Of a DNA stretch of 64,000 nt, positions 27,752 to 36,397 are shown piece by piece. Numbering within the stretch: the stretch's first letter is position 1; the number at the start of each line of letters is the position of its first letter. The stretch is from CAIVPM01 sp964477265 (GTDB lineage Bacteria > Bacteroidota > Bacteroidia > Chitinophagales > Chitinophagaceae): the NCBI GenBank assembly GCA_964477265.1, contig CAYZDJ010000011.1, forward strand, positions 23,562-87,561. The letters run 5' to 3'. Under the pieces are notes generated by a model. It was not told the origin of the DNA. It searched no databases and saw only the letters and a program-made list of their open reading frames with translations. A program made the translations under genes and the position numbers.

Positions 27752-28711
27752 ATGTCTCAAAACAATGATGGAAGAAATTTCCACTTCAGCTACAACGAAC
27801 TTATTAATTTAAGTTTTGAAAAAGAAGCTCTTTTAACAAGAGATATTACCGACCTTACACCAAGGGGTATTACTGCTGCAAGGCTTACTGCCTTTGGCAC
27901 ACTACGTAGCAACTTTGTTGCAATACCCACCGATGAAACTTTGGTTGCCAACATTACCATTGCCAAAAACCAGCGAGATGCACTGGCAGACCCACTTAGA
28001 ATTTCTATTAGAGAAGTGCAAGGTATAGCAGCCAATACTTTTGGTAGTGGTAGTGCCGAGCATAAAAGTTTTATGCCACAAGCCCTTAGCGAGTTAGATG
28101 CAGGTGCATTGTTTTTATTATCATCTACCATTGTAGCACAAGGCACTACCTATTTAACACAAATGACACCCAAGGGCTTAACTGCTGCAATGCTTACAAG
28201 CATTACCACACAAGCCAATAACTTAAAGCCAAAAATTACAGCTTTTGAACTGGCACAAGGTGCACAACTTTTAGGCACTCAAAACAGGCACACTGCTGCC
28301 AATGCTTTATACGATGAAATGGCTGCCATGTGTGAAACTGCTATTGTTTACTATCAAGATAGAAACCCATTAAAAGCAGAGGAATATATTATTTATGATA
28401 CTGGTGGTAACAGCCAACAACGCAATGGCAGCGTGGTAGGTGGCGATACGGTGAGCCGTAGTTTTAATACCATAACTGTAGATAGTGTATTTAAAATGAA
28501 AGCTTTTGAAGGCAATGATTTGCTGATGTATTTTAGCAATACCGATGCAGGAGACCCAGGCACAGCAAGTGTTACAGTTGTAAATAACGCCACAGATTAT
28601 AAAGTAGCTACACCTGCACAACTGGGCTACAATACTGCAACAGGGTTTACACACTTTTGCATAAGAAATAGTGGTGCAATGGAAACAGGATATAGGGTAG
28701 TAATGGAATAG
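27752..28711 (+). CDS. Hypothetical protein with tandem helical repeat, 319 aa
   Basis: I do not recognise this protein. There is no signal peptide or membrane segment. The first 215 residues look like two related helical halves: LTPRGITAARLTAFGTLRSN near residue 34 and MTPKGLTAAMLTSITTQANN near residue 143. Each is followed by an amphipathic stretch with a similar layout. The last 100 residues are beta-rich (FNTITVDSVFKMKAFEGNDL, GTASVTVVNNATDYKVATPA) and may be a small sandwich domain. It stands alone, with a strong terminator downstream, between two T9SS adhesin genes on the other strand. No function is proposed. The stop is TAG. Confidence 0.72.
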   Translation: MSQNNDGRNFHFSYNELINLSFEKEALLTRDITDLTPRGITAARLTAFGTLRSNFVAIPTDETLVANITIAKNQRDALADPLRISIREVQGIAANTFGSGSAEHKSFMPQALSELDAGALFLLSSTIVAQGTTYLTQMTPKGLTAAMLTSITTQANNLKPKITAFELAQGAQLLGTQNRHTAANALYDEMAAMCETAIVYYQDRNPLKAEEYIIYDTGGNSQQRNGSVVGGDTVSRSFNTITVDSVFKMKAFEGNDLLMYFSNTDAGDPGTASVTVVNNATDYKVATPAQLGYNTATGFTHFCIRNSGAMETGYRVVME

Positions 28712-28713
28712 TA

Positions 28714-28734
28714 CCCCTAACCCCTAAAGGGGAA
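28714..28734. repeat. Short CCCCTAACCCCTAAAGGGGA repeat, copy 1
   Basis: CCCCTAACCCCTAAAGGGGA directly follows the stop of the 319-aa gene. A longer inverted version of the same sequence lies between grpE and dnaJ (35090-35158). Confidence 0.65.
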
Positions 28735-28741
28735 TATTAAC

Positions 28742-28780
28742 AAAAAAAGCCTCGAAGTATTACTACTTCGAGGCTTTTTC
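28742..28780. terminator. Bidirectional terminator after the 319-aa gene
   Basis: An 11-bp perfect stem GCCTCGAAGTA / TACTTCGAGGC with a 4-base loop is flanked by seven A and five T residues. It can end the 319-aa gene on the plus strand and the T9SS gene on the minus strand. Confidence 0.85.
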
Positions 28781-28826
28781 TTTTAAGTCATTAGTTATAA
28801 AGTCATTTTGACCAATATCATTATGA

Positions 28827-31800
28827 TTATTCTACAACCACCTTCTGCGTTTGTTTACCAGTTTCAGTAATGATTGAAACCAAATACATTCCTTTTGCAA
28901 AGCTCGATACATCAATTGTATTTACACCCATACTTAAAGGTTGTTGTTTAACTTGCTTGCCATACAAGTCAGTAATAGCAATGGTTCCAGCACCTATTAA
29001 TTTATCAATTTTTAAATTAATTATTGAATGTGTTGGGTTAGGATAGATGGTCAATTGACGGCTGTCGATTGACTGTTGACTATTGGCATTAATTCCTTTA
29101 AAAATAAGGCATAAGGCTATGTAAGCATTTGCTGTACGACTATTTGAACAGCCATTACTATCAGTATGAGTGTACTTTACGCTACCTAAACCATCAACAC
29201 CAGGATAGTGTGTTGTTACAACGCCACCACTTGTAATACTCATATATCCATTTGCAGTACTCCAAGCACCACCACTTGGTGTACCAATCAAAGTAAATGT
29301 TTTGTTATGGCATATAACTGGGTTGCCACTATTGCTACCCATTACCAAACCTCTTGAAGTGCCTGGTGCAAATGCCATAGTTGGCACAGCAGGCATTGGT
29401 TTTACAGTTACATTATAAAATGCAGAACGACCACAACCATCATAAAAGCCATTAGCAATATATTGAAGTTTTGCAGTGCCTGCACTAGTGCCAGTTACAA
29501 CACCTGCATTACTTATTGTTGCTCTTCCTGCAATACTTTGCCATTTAAAAACAGAAGTACTAACTGTTGCGTTTTGCAATGTAATATTCGAGCCTACACA
29601 TACAGATGTTGGCCCTGTTATTGGTGTTGCAAGTGGTGTTGCATTAAAATCTTTTGGCACACTTAAACTTATGCTACGCGAAATATAGCAAGTTTGTGCA
29701 GAGCCTGAAGCAGCAGGAATATTATAACCATATTCTGCCACAGGACTAACTGTTGAGGCACCTGCAAGATAAAACACACCATTCCCTTGATGCGAAAAGT
29801 TGTTTGTTTTACCTACCCAAGTACCATTATTGTTATCTGCAATTTGCAAATCAATTCTACCACCAGGGCATATCATATTGATACCATTAACAATTTGTAT
29901 TTGTGGTAGTGTATTAGGTGTTTTGTTAGATGGCACTTTAATAGTTAAAACAATAGAACAATTATTAGAATAATTTACAGTGTACTTTGCAATGCCCATA
30001 CCTGCGTTTGATGTTGGAAAAATATTTTTATATGATTGACCGAAAACTGTAGATACAGATTTAATGTTTATTATATTAGGGTCTTCAACTGACCAATAGC
30101 CTGTTCCAAGTGCATCTAAAATTGTAATAGAACTTGTTTTATTATAACAAAACCCAGGAATTTCTTTTTCAAATTCACCATTCTCGCTATTAATTGTTGC
30201 CAAAACAGCACCAAGTACGCCATTTGCAAAATTTATTCTAGGAAATTGATATTGACCTGGTGTTACAACATTATTTGCAAGTATAACATTGCTTTTAAAA
30301 ACAGAATCATTTACAAATGAATTTATACTACTTGATGTTGCATACATCCAACATTGAATACTATCTACATTTTTTAAAGTAGAATCGGTGTATGTACTAT
30401 TGCTTGTAGCAGCAGCAGTTACTGTATTTACAAGTTGTCCACTTCTATACCATTTAAATAAAACCAATTGATTGTTAGATACGCCTGTTGCGTTAGCAGT
30501 TGCTGTAAATGTAATTGGTGTGCCATAACACGTGCTTGCATTGGCAGAAGATGTAATACTAACCCCAGTTATTTGACTGTTTGAAACTAATACTAAAGTT
30601 GCAACACTATCGCAACCTTTAGCATTTGTTAAATGAATTGTATAAGTTCCAAAGTTGTTGTAGCTATTGTTATTCCAGGTATATGGCAAGTTGTTGGCAA
30701 CAATACTTACATTGGTGGTAGATGATGTTGCAACATTAACAGTTAAATTAATAGTAGCAGCACTATCACAACCATAGTCATTAATTAAATGTGCAGTGTG
30801 TGTGCCAGCAGCAGTAAGTGTTAAACCATTCCAACTATAAGGCAATGCACTTGAACAAATAGTTACATTGGTTGTTGATGATGTTGTTGCTTTTACAATT
30901 AAATTAAGTGTTGCACTACTATCGCAACCATTAGAATTGGTTAAATGTACAGTTTGACTACCAGTAGCAGTAAGTGTTAATCCATTCCAGCTATAAGGCA
31001 ATACACTTGAACAAATAGTTGTGTTAGTGGTTGAACTTGTGGCAACATTAACTGTTAAGTTAATTGTTGCAGCACTATCGCAACCACCAGCATTACTTAA
31101 ATGTACTGTTTCACTACCAGCAGCAGTAAGTGTTAAACCATTCCAACTGTATGGTAATGCCGTTGCACAAATGCTTACATTGGTAACAGAAGATGTATTA
31201 ACACAACTTGCACTAAAGCTTGCATTGATGCTATGATTGGCAATAACATTATTAAAAGTATAACTACTTACAGCACCTAGACTATTACCATCTACTATAA
31301 CATCTGCAATAAAATATCCTGTATTTGCAGTAATGGTATAAGTAATATTTACATTTTGGCAAACAGTAATTACACCATTTGCACTAATGCTACCATTTGC
31401 ACCTGCACTTGCAGTAATTGTATAATTGGGTTTTATAGTTAAATTTAATGTTGCACTACTATCACAACCTGCATTATTTGTTAAACCAGTTTTTGTTTGA
31501 GAGCCAGCAGCAGTAAAGGTTAAACCATTCCAACTATATGGTAATTGATTTGAACAAACAGAAAGATTTGTTGTTGAACTGCTTGTTTGATTTACAGTTA
31601 AATTTAAAGTTGCACTACTATCGCAACCCACATTATTGGTTAAACCAGTTTTTGTTTGAGAGCCTGTAGCAGTAAAGGTTAAACCATTCCAGCTATAAGG
31701 CAATGCACTTGAACAAATAGAAAGATTTGTTGTTGATGATGTAATTGATTTTACAGTTAAATTTAAAGTTGCAGTACTATCACAACCCACACTATTAGTT

Positions 31801-33032
31801 AAACCTGTTTTTGTTTGAGAGCCTGTAGCAGTAAAGGTTAAACCATTCCAGCTATATGGTAATTGGCTTGAACAAATAGAAAGGTTTGTTGTTGACGATG
31901 AAGTTGATTTTACAGTTAAATTTAAAGTTGCAGCACTATCGCATCCACCAGTTTTTGTAATGTGTGCAGTTTGAGAACCAGCAGCAGTAAAGGTTAAGCC
32001 ATTCCAACTATAAGGCAATGCACTTGAACAAATGCTTGTATTGGTTGTTGATGTTGAGTTGCTACAAGCTACTGTTGTAAAAAAAGATATTTGATTGTTT
32101 TCAGCAGTTTGTCTTTGTGTGCTAGTTAAAGTTGTTGGAAAGCAAAGAATTTCTGAAATATATCCAGACCAATAATGAGATTGATAATGATTGCCAATAA
32201 TGAATGGTGCAGAGAAAGAAGATGTAAGTGTACCAGCCGAACTGCCTGTTAATAATGAACCTCCATTTTTTCTATGTTCTATACCTGTGCCAGATGATTG
32301 TGTTAAAGTATTGGCACTTATAGTTTGTGTAGTTGTTTGAATATTTGAACCAGCTGTTGGAGGATTAATACCACTTTCAAATCGCATTGATGTAGAATTG
32401 GCTGTCCAAAAATCTAAAAAAGGATTTACAGTAACGCCACCACTTAATGAAAATAAACCAGCAGTAGTACCAGTGCTAGACCTTGCATATACTGCCAGTA
32501 CAGAATGTCCGCTTCCAAAATTGGTATAGGTATTACTTGTGCCAACTAATTGCTGACTACTTGCTTGTGTAAACAATGCAGATGGCTTATTATTTTGTTT
32601 ATCTACAACACCAGCACTTATAATTCGTGGTTGATTACTTGTTGTTGCCTGAATAACATTGTTGTTTCTACTACTACCACTTTGATCGTACCAAATATTA
32701 ATTGTTGCGTTACTACTACCAATAACTGTACTTAAAGCTGTTGTACCATTTTTGGTTCCTGGCGTTGCAGATGGATTTGCAGCAGAAATAACTGAAGTTA
32801 AGCTAAACACACCAGTAGCATCTGGCCACACATCGTATTTATTGGCACCAATAGTTACTCTTACTAATGGTCCTGTGTAAGAATTACTTAATTGCCTTAA
32901 ACTATAAGCAGCTTCTGCTTTTGGGTCGCTACTTGTGTATCCTAAATTGTCTAAAGTATTTTGTGCAAATGAAAAGTTTACACAAAATAAAAGTGTAAAT
33001 GCAATTGCAATTTTTTGTAAAATCTTTTTCAT
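28827..33032 (-). CDS. Large T9SS-secreted protein with lectin-like N-domain and two-cysteine repeats, 1401 aa
   Basis: The signal peptide is MKKILQKIAIAFTLLFCVNFSFA. Residues 30-320 resemble a concanavalin/LamG-like fold of the type seen in arabinofuranosidase-B-like domains (AAYSLRQLSNSYTGPLVRV, WYDQSGSSRNN, HYWSGYISEILCF). Eight repeats of about 50 residues follow, each with SSTTNxSICSSxLPYSWNG at the start and GCDSxATLNLTV at the end. A Flg_new_2-like insert (ITASAGANGSISANG) falls before the fifth. A 500-residue segment of Ig/PKD-like domains precedes the type A T9SS domain (LTIYPNPTHSIINLKIDKL). The lectin-like part suggests glycan binding, but that is inferred. The gene is divergent from a LytTR regulator, with 175 bases between starts. 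Confidence 0.85.
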   Translation of the reverse strand: MKKILQKIAIAFTLLFCVNFSFAQNTLDNLGYTSSDPKAEAAYSLRQLSNSYTGPLVRVTIGANKYDVWPDATGVFSLTSVISAANPSATPGTKNGTTALSTVIGSSNATINIWYDQSGSSRNNNVIQATTSNQPRIISAGVVDKQNNKPSALFTQASSQQLVGTSNTYTNFGSGHSVLAVYARSSTGTTAGLFSLSGGVTVNPFLDFWTANSTSMRFESGINPPTAGSNIQTTTQTISANTLTQSSGTGIEHRKNGGSLLTGSSAGTLTSSFSAPFIIGNHYQSHYWSGYISEILCFPTTLTSTQRQTAENNQISFFTTVACSNSTSTTNTSICSSALPYSWNGLTFTAAGSQTAHITKTGGCDSAATLNLTVKSTSSSTTNLSICSSQLPYSWNGLTFTATGSQTKTGLTNSVGCDSTATLNLTVKSITSSTTNLSICSSALPYSWNGLTFTATGSQTKTGLTNNVGCDSSATLNLTVNQTSSSTTNLSVCSNQLPYSWNGLTFTAAGSQTKTGLTNNAGCDSSATLNLTIKPNYTITASAGANGSISANGVITVCQNVNITYTITANTGYFIADVIVDGNSLGAVSSYTFNNVIANHSINASFSASCVNTSSVTNVSICATALPYSWNGLTLTAAGSETVHLSNAGGCDSAATINLTVNVATSSTTNTTICSSVLPYSWNGLTLTATGSQTVHLTNSNGCDSSATLNLIVKATTSSTTNVTICSSALPYSWNGLTLTAAGTHTAHLINDYGCDSAATINLTVNVATSSTTNVSIVANNLPYTWNNNSYNNFGTYTIHLTNAKGCDSVATLVLVSNSQITGVSITSSANASTCYGTPITFTATANATGVSNNQLVLFKWYRSGQLVNTVTAAATSNSTYTDSTLKNVDSIQCWMYATSSSINSFVNDSVFKSNVILANNVVTPGQYQFPRINFANGVLGAVLATINSENGEFEKEIPGFCYNKTSSITILDALGTGYWSVEDPNIINIKSVSTVFGQSYKNIFPTSNAGMGIAKYTVNYSNNCSIVLTIKVPSNKTPNTLPQIQIVNGINMICPGGRIDLQIADNNNGTWVGKTNNFSHQGNGVFYLAGASTVSPVAEYGYNIPAASGSAQTCYISRSISLSVPKDFNATPLATPITGPTSVCVGSNITLQNATVSTSVFKWQSIAGRATISNAGVVTGTSAGTAKLQYIANGFYDGCGRSAFYNVTVKPMPAVPTMAFAPGTSRGLVMGSNSGNPVICHNKTFTLIGTPSGGAWSTANGYMSITSGGVVTTHYPGVDGLGSVKYTHTDSNGCSNSRTANAYIALCLIFKGINANSQQSIDSRQLTIYPNPTHSIINLKIDKLIGAGTIAITDLYGKQVKQQPLSMGVNTIDVSSFAKGMYLVSIITETGKQTQKVVVE

Positions 33033-33207
33033 AACGTTTTAGTTTTATTGTTTTGTAATATGATTGTAAAAATGTTTAAATCCTTTACACACTTTTTTGA
33101 AGTGGGACTAAACTGATATGTTTTTGTAGGTGAAACCACTTTTTTTTGTGGACGAAAAACCGACCAAACAGTTTTGAACTGTACTTTGCAGCGTAAATAA
33201 TAAAATT

Positions 33208-33960
33208 ATGCTACAAGATAATTTGCAGGAAATACAAATACTAATTATAGAAGATGACCCCATAACTGCAAGTATTATGAGCCTTATTTTAAAAGAGTTT
33301 GGCTTTACCGTAAAAGGTATTGCACACACACTTGAAGCAGCTATTAGTTTTTTAAATAAAGAACATTTTGATATTGCTTTGGTAGATATTGATTTGAATG
33401 GAACACGCAGTGGCATTGAAATTGGCACTATGATTAGCAATCTTTACAAGTTTCCATTTATTTTTATTACTGGCATATCCGATGCTGCAATAATTGCAGA
33501 AGCTGTAAAAGCCAAGCCTGCTGCATATTTGGTAAAGCCACCTAATGCAGCTACGTTATTTGCCTGCATACAAACTGCTATTCAAAATTTTAATACAAGT
33601 CAAATTGGTGCAATCAATCATCAACAACCTAATGATTTCTTTTTTATAAAAGTTGGTAATAAACTAAAACGAATTGAATGGAAACAAGTAGTGCTGCTAT
33701 CTTCGGCAGACAACTACACTATTATTACACTTGTTGATACGTCTGAATATTATTTGCGAAGCTCATTGGCAATGACTATGAAGTTTCAAATACCACAACA
33801 TTTGCAGGATACTTTTGTGCAAGTAAATCGTGCCGAAGCTGTTCAAATTAATTTTATTGCAGAAATTAATGATGAAGAGATTGTTACACCAATTAAACAA
33901 TTGTCTATTACAAAATCGTATTTAAAAGATGTGAAACTGCGATTAAAAATATTGAATTAA
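33208..33960 (+). CDS. LytTR-family response regulator without adjacent kinase
   Basis: A 250-aa regulator. The receiver domain has EDDP at the N-terminus, Asp60 in IALVDIDLNG as phospho-acceptor, ITGISDAA for the switch residue and Lys in AAYLVKPPNA. The C-terminal LytTR domain shows VLLSSADNYTIITLVDTSE and FVQVNRAEAVQINFI. The receiver is a divergent variant (VDIDLNGTRSGIEI rather than the usual LP.M.G). No kinase is adjacent. It is divergent from the large T9SS protein gene at 28827, a natural candidate target, though no operator was found in the short intergenic space. Confidence 0.88.
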   Translation: MLQDNLQEIQILIIEDDPITASIMSLILKEFGFTVKGIAHTLEAAISFLNKEHFDIALVDIDLNGTRSGIEIGTMISNLYKFPFIFITGISDAAIIAEAVKAKPAAYLVKPPNAATLFACIQTAIQNFNTSQIGAINHQQPNDFFFIKVGNKLKRIEWKQVVLLSSADNYTIITLVDTSEYYLRSSLAMTMKFQIPQHLQDTFVQVNRAEAVQINFIAEINDEEIVTPIKQLSITKSYLKDVKLRLKILN

Positions 33961-34050
33961 CCGTAAACAACACTTCGACTATTATGAATCATTAAAAACC
34001 ATTATCCAATTTTCGCTGAAACTGACTGTGATGTGAGATTGTAGCAATAT

Positions 34051-34208
34051 AGCACAAAAGAAAAACTGCAAAAATTACTATTCCCTCAAGGAATTACCTA
34101 CAACCAAAAAATGAGGCATTTCGAACCGAAAAAGTAAACAAAGTATTCGAGCAAATTGCGAACCTGCAAGGCGTTTTAGTCCAAAATAAAAAGGGACAAG
34201 TTAATGAT
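34051..34208 (+). pseudogene. C-terminal remnant of a serine recombinase, frameshifted
   Basis: From 34051 one frame reads STKEKLQKLLFPQGITYNQK to a stop near 34135. An overlapping shifted frame continues RTEKVNKVFEQIANLQGVLV and QNKKGQ to about 34200. Joined, they match the C-terminus usual for large serine recombinases of Bacteroidota (LQKLLFPEGI.YN.....RT.RVN..F..IA.L......KK.G). The catalytic domain is absent and the junction needs a frameshift, so it is a dead tail. It lies 23 bases from the 3' end of tRNA-Ser, a typical spot for integrated elements. The recognition is from memory of the family. Confidence 0.6.
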
Positions 34209-34229
34209 GATATTAATTTGTCCCTTTTA
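34188..34229 (-). terminator. Terminator of the tRNA-Ser transcript
   Basis: On the minus strand TAAAAGGGACAAA pairs with TTGTCCCTTTTTA, and the right arm runs into TTTTTATTTT. It begins just after the tRNA 3' end and overlaps the recombinase remnant. Confidence 0.7.
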
Positions 34230-34230
34230 G

Positions 34231-34315
34231 CGGAGAGAGAGGGATTCGAACCCCCGGACCTGTAACAGTCAACAGTTTTCAAGACTGCCGCAATCGACCA
34301 CTCTGCCATCTCTCC
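34231..34315 (-). tRNA. tRNA-Ser (anticodon UGA)
   Basis: An 85-nt class II tRNA on the minus strand. The acceptor stem is GGAGAGA/TCTCTCC with discriminator G. The anticodon stem GCAGT/ACTGT encloses the loop CTTGAAA, giving anticodon TGA. There is a long variable arm, and the T-arm contains GGTTCGAATCC. The 3' CCA is not encoded (CTA follows), as is common in this phylum. It reads UCN serine codons. The apparent protein frames across it are tRNA shadows. Confidence 0.96.
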
Positions 34316-34531
34316 ACTTGCAAAATAATAGGTTGAGGTTATATCTACCAAAAAATATTAAAAAAATAAAGCTAAGTTTTGTTGCAAGCATTGGTACCAT
34401 TGTGTTTCATCTATACAAATAATTTTTGCATTACACGTTTTGGCAAAATATAATGCAACTCTCTGCCAATATTTCCTCTTTCTTTGTGTGGCAAAAAAAT
34501 TGTAAAAGTGATTTTTTCAAAAAAGAAAACA

Positions 34532-35089
34532 ATGCAAGAAAAAGAGACAGTTGAAATAGAACAAGAACCAGTAGAAATGAACGTGAATGCAGATGAAAAT
34601 GCTGCTGGAAGCACACATTTAAACGAGCCTGTTAATGAAAGTGAAACTGAAAAGCTGCAACTAGAACTAACAGAGCAAAAAGATAAATATTTACGCTTAA
34701 TGGCTGAGTTTGAAAACTATAAACGCAGAACAAGCAAAGAACGTATAGAGCTTATTCAAACTGCTGGCAAAGATGTTATTGTAAGTATGCTTGATGTGTT
34801 GGATGATGTGGACAGGGCTGAAAAACAATTGCAAAACAGTGATGATATAACTGTTCAAAAAGAAGGAATACAACTAGTTTTTAATAAAATTCGTACAAAC
34901 CTCTCTGCCAAAGGCCTAAAGGCTATGGAAAGTGTAAATACCGATTTTGATGTGGAAAAGCATGAAGCCATTACTGAAATTCCAGCACCAACAGAGGATT
35001 TGAAAGGAAAGGTTTTAGATGAGGTTACTAAAGGATATTACTTAAACGATAAAATTATAAGGTTTGCCAAGGTTGTGGTTGCAAACTAA
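34532..35089 (+). CDS. grpE: GrpE nucleotide exchange factor
   Basis: A 185-aa co-chaperone that releases ADP from DnaK. The ATG at 34532 (MQEKETVEIEQEPVEM) was chosen over the frame start at 34484, which adds a basic stretch unlike GrpE. The acidic N-terminal tail is followed by the long dimerisation helix (QKDKYLRLMAEFENYKRRTS) and the beta domain with the signature NKIRTNLSAKGLK, then DFDVEKHEAI and GYYLNDKIIRFAKVVV. The dnaJ gene follows after 69 bases filled by a palindromic repeat. No CIRCE element was found upstream. Confidence 0.95.
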   Translation: MQEKETVEIEQEPVEMNVNADENAAGSTHLNEPVNESETEKLQLELTEQKDKYLRLMAEFENYKRRTSKERIELIQTAGKDVIVSMLDVLDDVDRAEKQLQNSDDITVQKEGIQLVFNKIRTNLSAKGLKAMESVNTDFDVEKHEAITEIPAPTEDLKGKVLDEVTKGYYLNDKIIRFAKVVVAN

Positions 35090-35158
35090 CCCTAACCCCT
35101 AAAGGGGAATAGGGTATTTACAAAATAAAATTTCCCCTGTAGGGGACTAAGGGGTTAT
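35090..35158. repeat. Inverted CCCCTAA/TTAGGGG repeat between grpE and dnaJ
   Basis: The left arm CCCTAACCCCTAAAGGGGAA and the right arm TTTCCCCTGTAGGGGACTAA plus GGGGTTA surround an AT-rich centre. The element fills the whole gap: its left end touches the grpE stop and its right end supplies the last bases before the dnaJ ATG, including a purine-rich AAGGGG 4 bases from the start. A shorter relative is at 28714-28734. Confidence 0.75.
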
Positions 35159-36310
35159 ATGAAAAGAGATTACTACGAAATATTAGGTGTAAGCAAATCT
35201 TCATCTGCCGATGAAATAAAAAAAGCTTATCGTAAAACTGCCATGCAATATCATCCTGATAGAAATCCTGGTGATAAAGCATCTGAAGAAAAATTTAAAG
35301 AAGCAGCAGAAGCTTATGAAGTATTAAGCGATGCAGACAAGCGTGCAAAATATGATAGGTTTGGACACCAGGCATTTCAAGGTGCTACAGGTGGTGGTGG
35401 TTTTCACAACACCAATATGGAAGATATTTTCAGTCATTTTGGAGATATTTTTGGCGGTGGTGGTTTTGGCGATTTTTTTGGTGGAGGACAAAGGCAACAA
35501 GGTGGCAGGCAAACTGGCCAGCGAGGTTCTAATCTTAGAATAAAAATAAAATTAAACTATGCCGATATTGCCAATGGTATAACTAAACAAGTAAAAGTAA
35601 AAAAACAAATTGCTTGTAATACTTGTGGGGGCAATGGTGCAAAAGATAAAAGCAGTTTTCAAACTTGCAATACCTGTAAAGGAAGTGGTCAGGTGCGTAG
35701 GGTGCAAAGTACCTTTTTAGGTCAAATGCAAACTGTTACAACTTGTCCAAGTTGTAATGGAGAAGGCACTACTATAACTGCACGTTGTGGCAGTTGTAAA
35801 GGCGAAGGGCGACTGTTTGGCGAAGAAATGATAAACATTGAAATTCCTGCTGGTGTGCAAGAAGGCATGCAACTGAGCATGAGTGGCAAAGGAAATGCTG
35901 GTGAACGTGGTGGTTATCCTGGCGATTTAATTATTCAAATTGAAGAAGAACAACACCCAGACTTGCATAGAGATGGATTGAATGTTGCTTACGATTTATT
36001 TATATCTTTTCCTGAAGCAGTTTTTGGTACAGAGGTAGAAGTACCAACTATTACAGGTCGTGCAAAAGTTAAAATTCCCGCTGGCACACATAGTGGAAAA
36101 ATATTACGGTTAAAAGGTAAAGGATTTCCTGAAGTGCAAGGCTATGCACGTGGCGACCAAATGATTTATGTAAATGTATGGACACCTCAAAACATAAATA
36201 ATGAAGAAAAAGCTATGCTTGAAAAATTAGGCAAAAGCGACAACTTTATACCACGACCAGATAAAAAAGAGAAAAGTTTTTTTGAAAGAGTGAGAGAAGC
36301 ATTTAGCTAA
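35159..36310 (+). CDS. dnaJ: Chaperone DnaJ
   Basis: A full-length 383-aa type I Hsp40. The J domain has YHPDRN at residues 32-37. A Gly/Phe-rich linker follows (GGGGFGDFFGGG). The zinc domain has four CxxCxGxG motifs: CNTCGGNG, CNTCKGSG, CPSCNGEG and CGSCKGEG. The C-terminal substrate-binding domains end in a Lys-rich tail. It delivers clients to DnaK and stimulates its ATPase, working with the upstream GrpE. dnaK is not in the window. Confidence 0.97.
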   Translation: MKRDYYEILGVSKSSSADEIKKAYRKTAMQYHPDRNPGDKASEEKFKEAAEAYEVLSDADKRAKYDRFGHQAFQGATGGGGFHNTNMEDIFSHFGDIFGGGGFGDFFGGGQRQQGGRQTGQRGSNLRIKIKLNYADIANGITKQVKVKKQIACNTCGGNGAKDKSSFQTCNTCKGSGQVRRVQSTFLGQMQTVTTCPSCNGEGTTITARCGSCKGEGRLFGEEMINIEIPAGVQEGMQLSMSGKGNAGERGGYPGDLIIQIEEEQHPDLHRDGLNVAYDLFISFPEAVFGTEVEVPTITGRAKVKIPAGTHSGKILRLKGKGFPEVQGYARGDQMIYVNVWTPQNINNEEKAMLEKLGKSDNFIPRPDKKEKSFFERVREAFS

Positions 36311-36397
36311 GAAGAAATAAATGTAATGAACAAAAATTTTTTACAAATCGCGAACCAGTTTTTACATTAAGTACACTATCAAACTTTATGTTTACCC

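Noticed and set aside
34261..34280. AACAGTCAACAG-like string in tRNA-Ser similar to the TGTTGACTG filler
   Set aside because: It is the normal variable arm of the tRNA, so the resemblance is coincidence.
34094..34351. Open frame of 85 codons on the minus strand (AEWSIAAVLKTVDCY type)
   Set aside because: It is the translation of tRNA-Ser and its flanks, a common false gene.
34484..34531. Upstream extension of grpE to 34484
   Set aside because: The extra 16 residues (MCGKKIVKVIFSKKKT) are basic and unlike GrpE N-termini. The ATG at 34532 begins the usual acidic tail.
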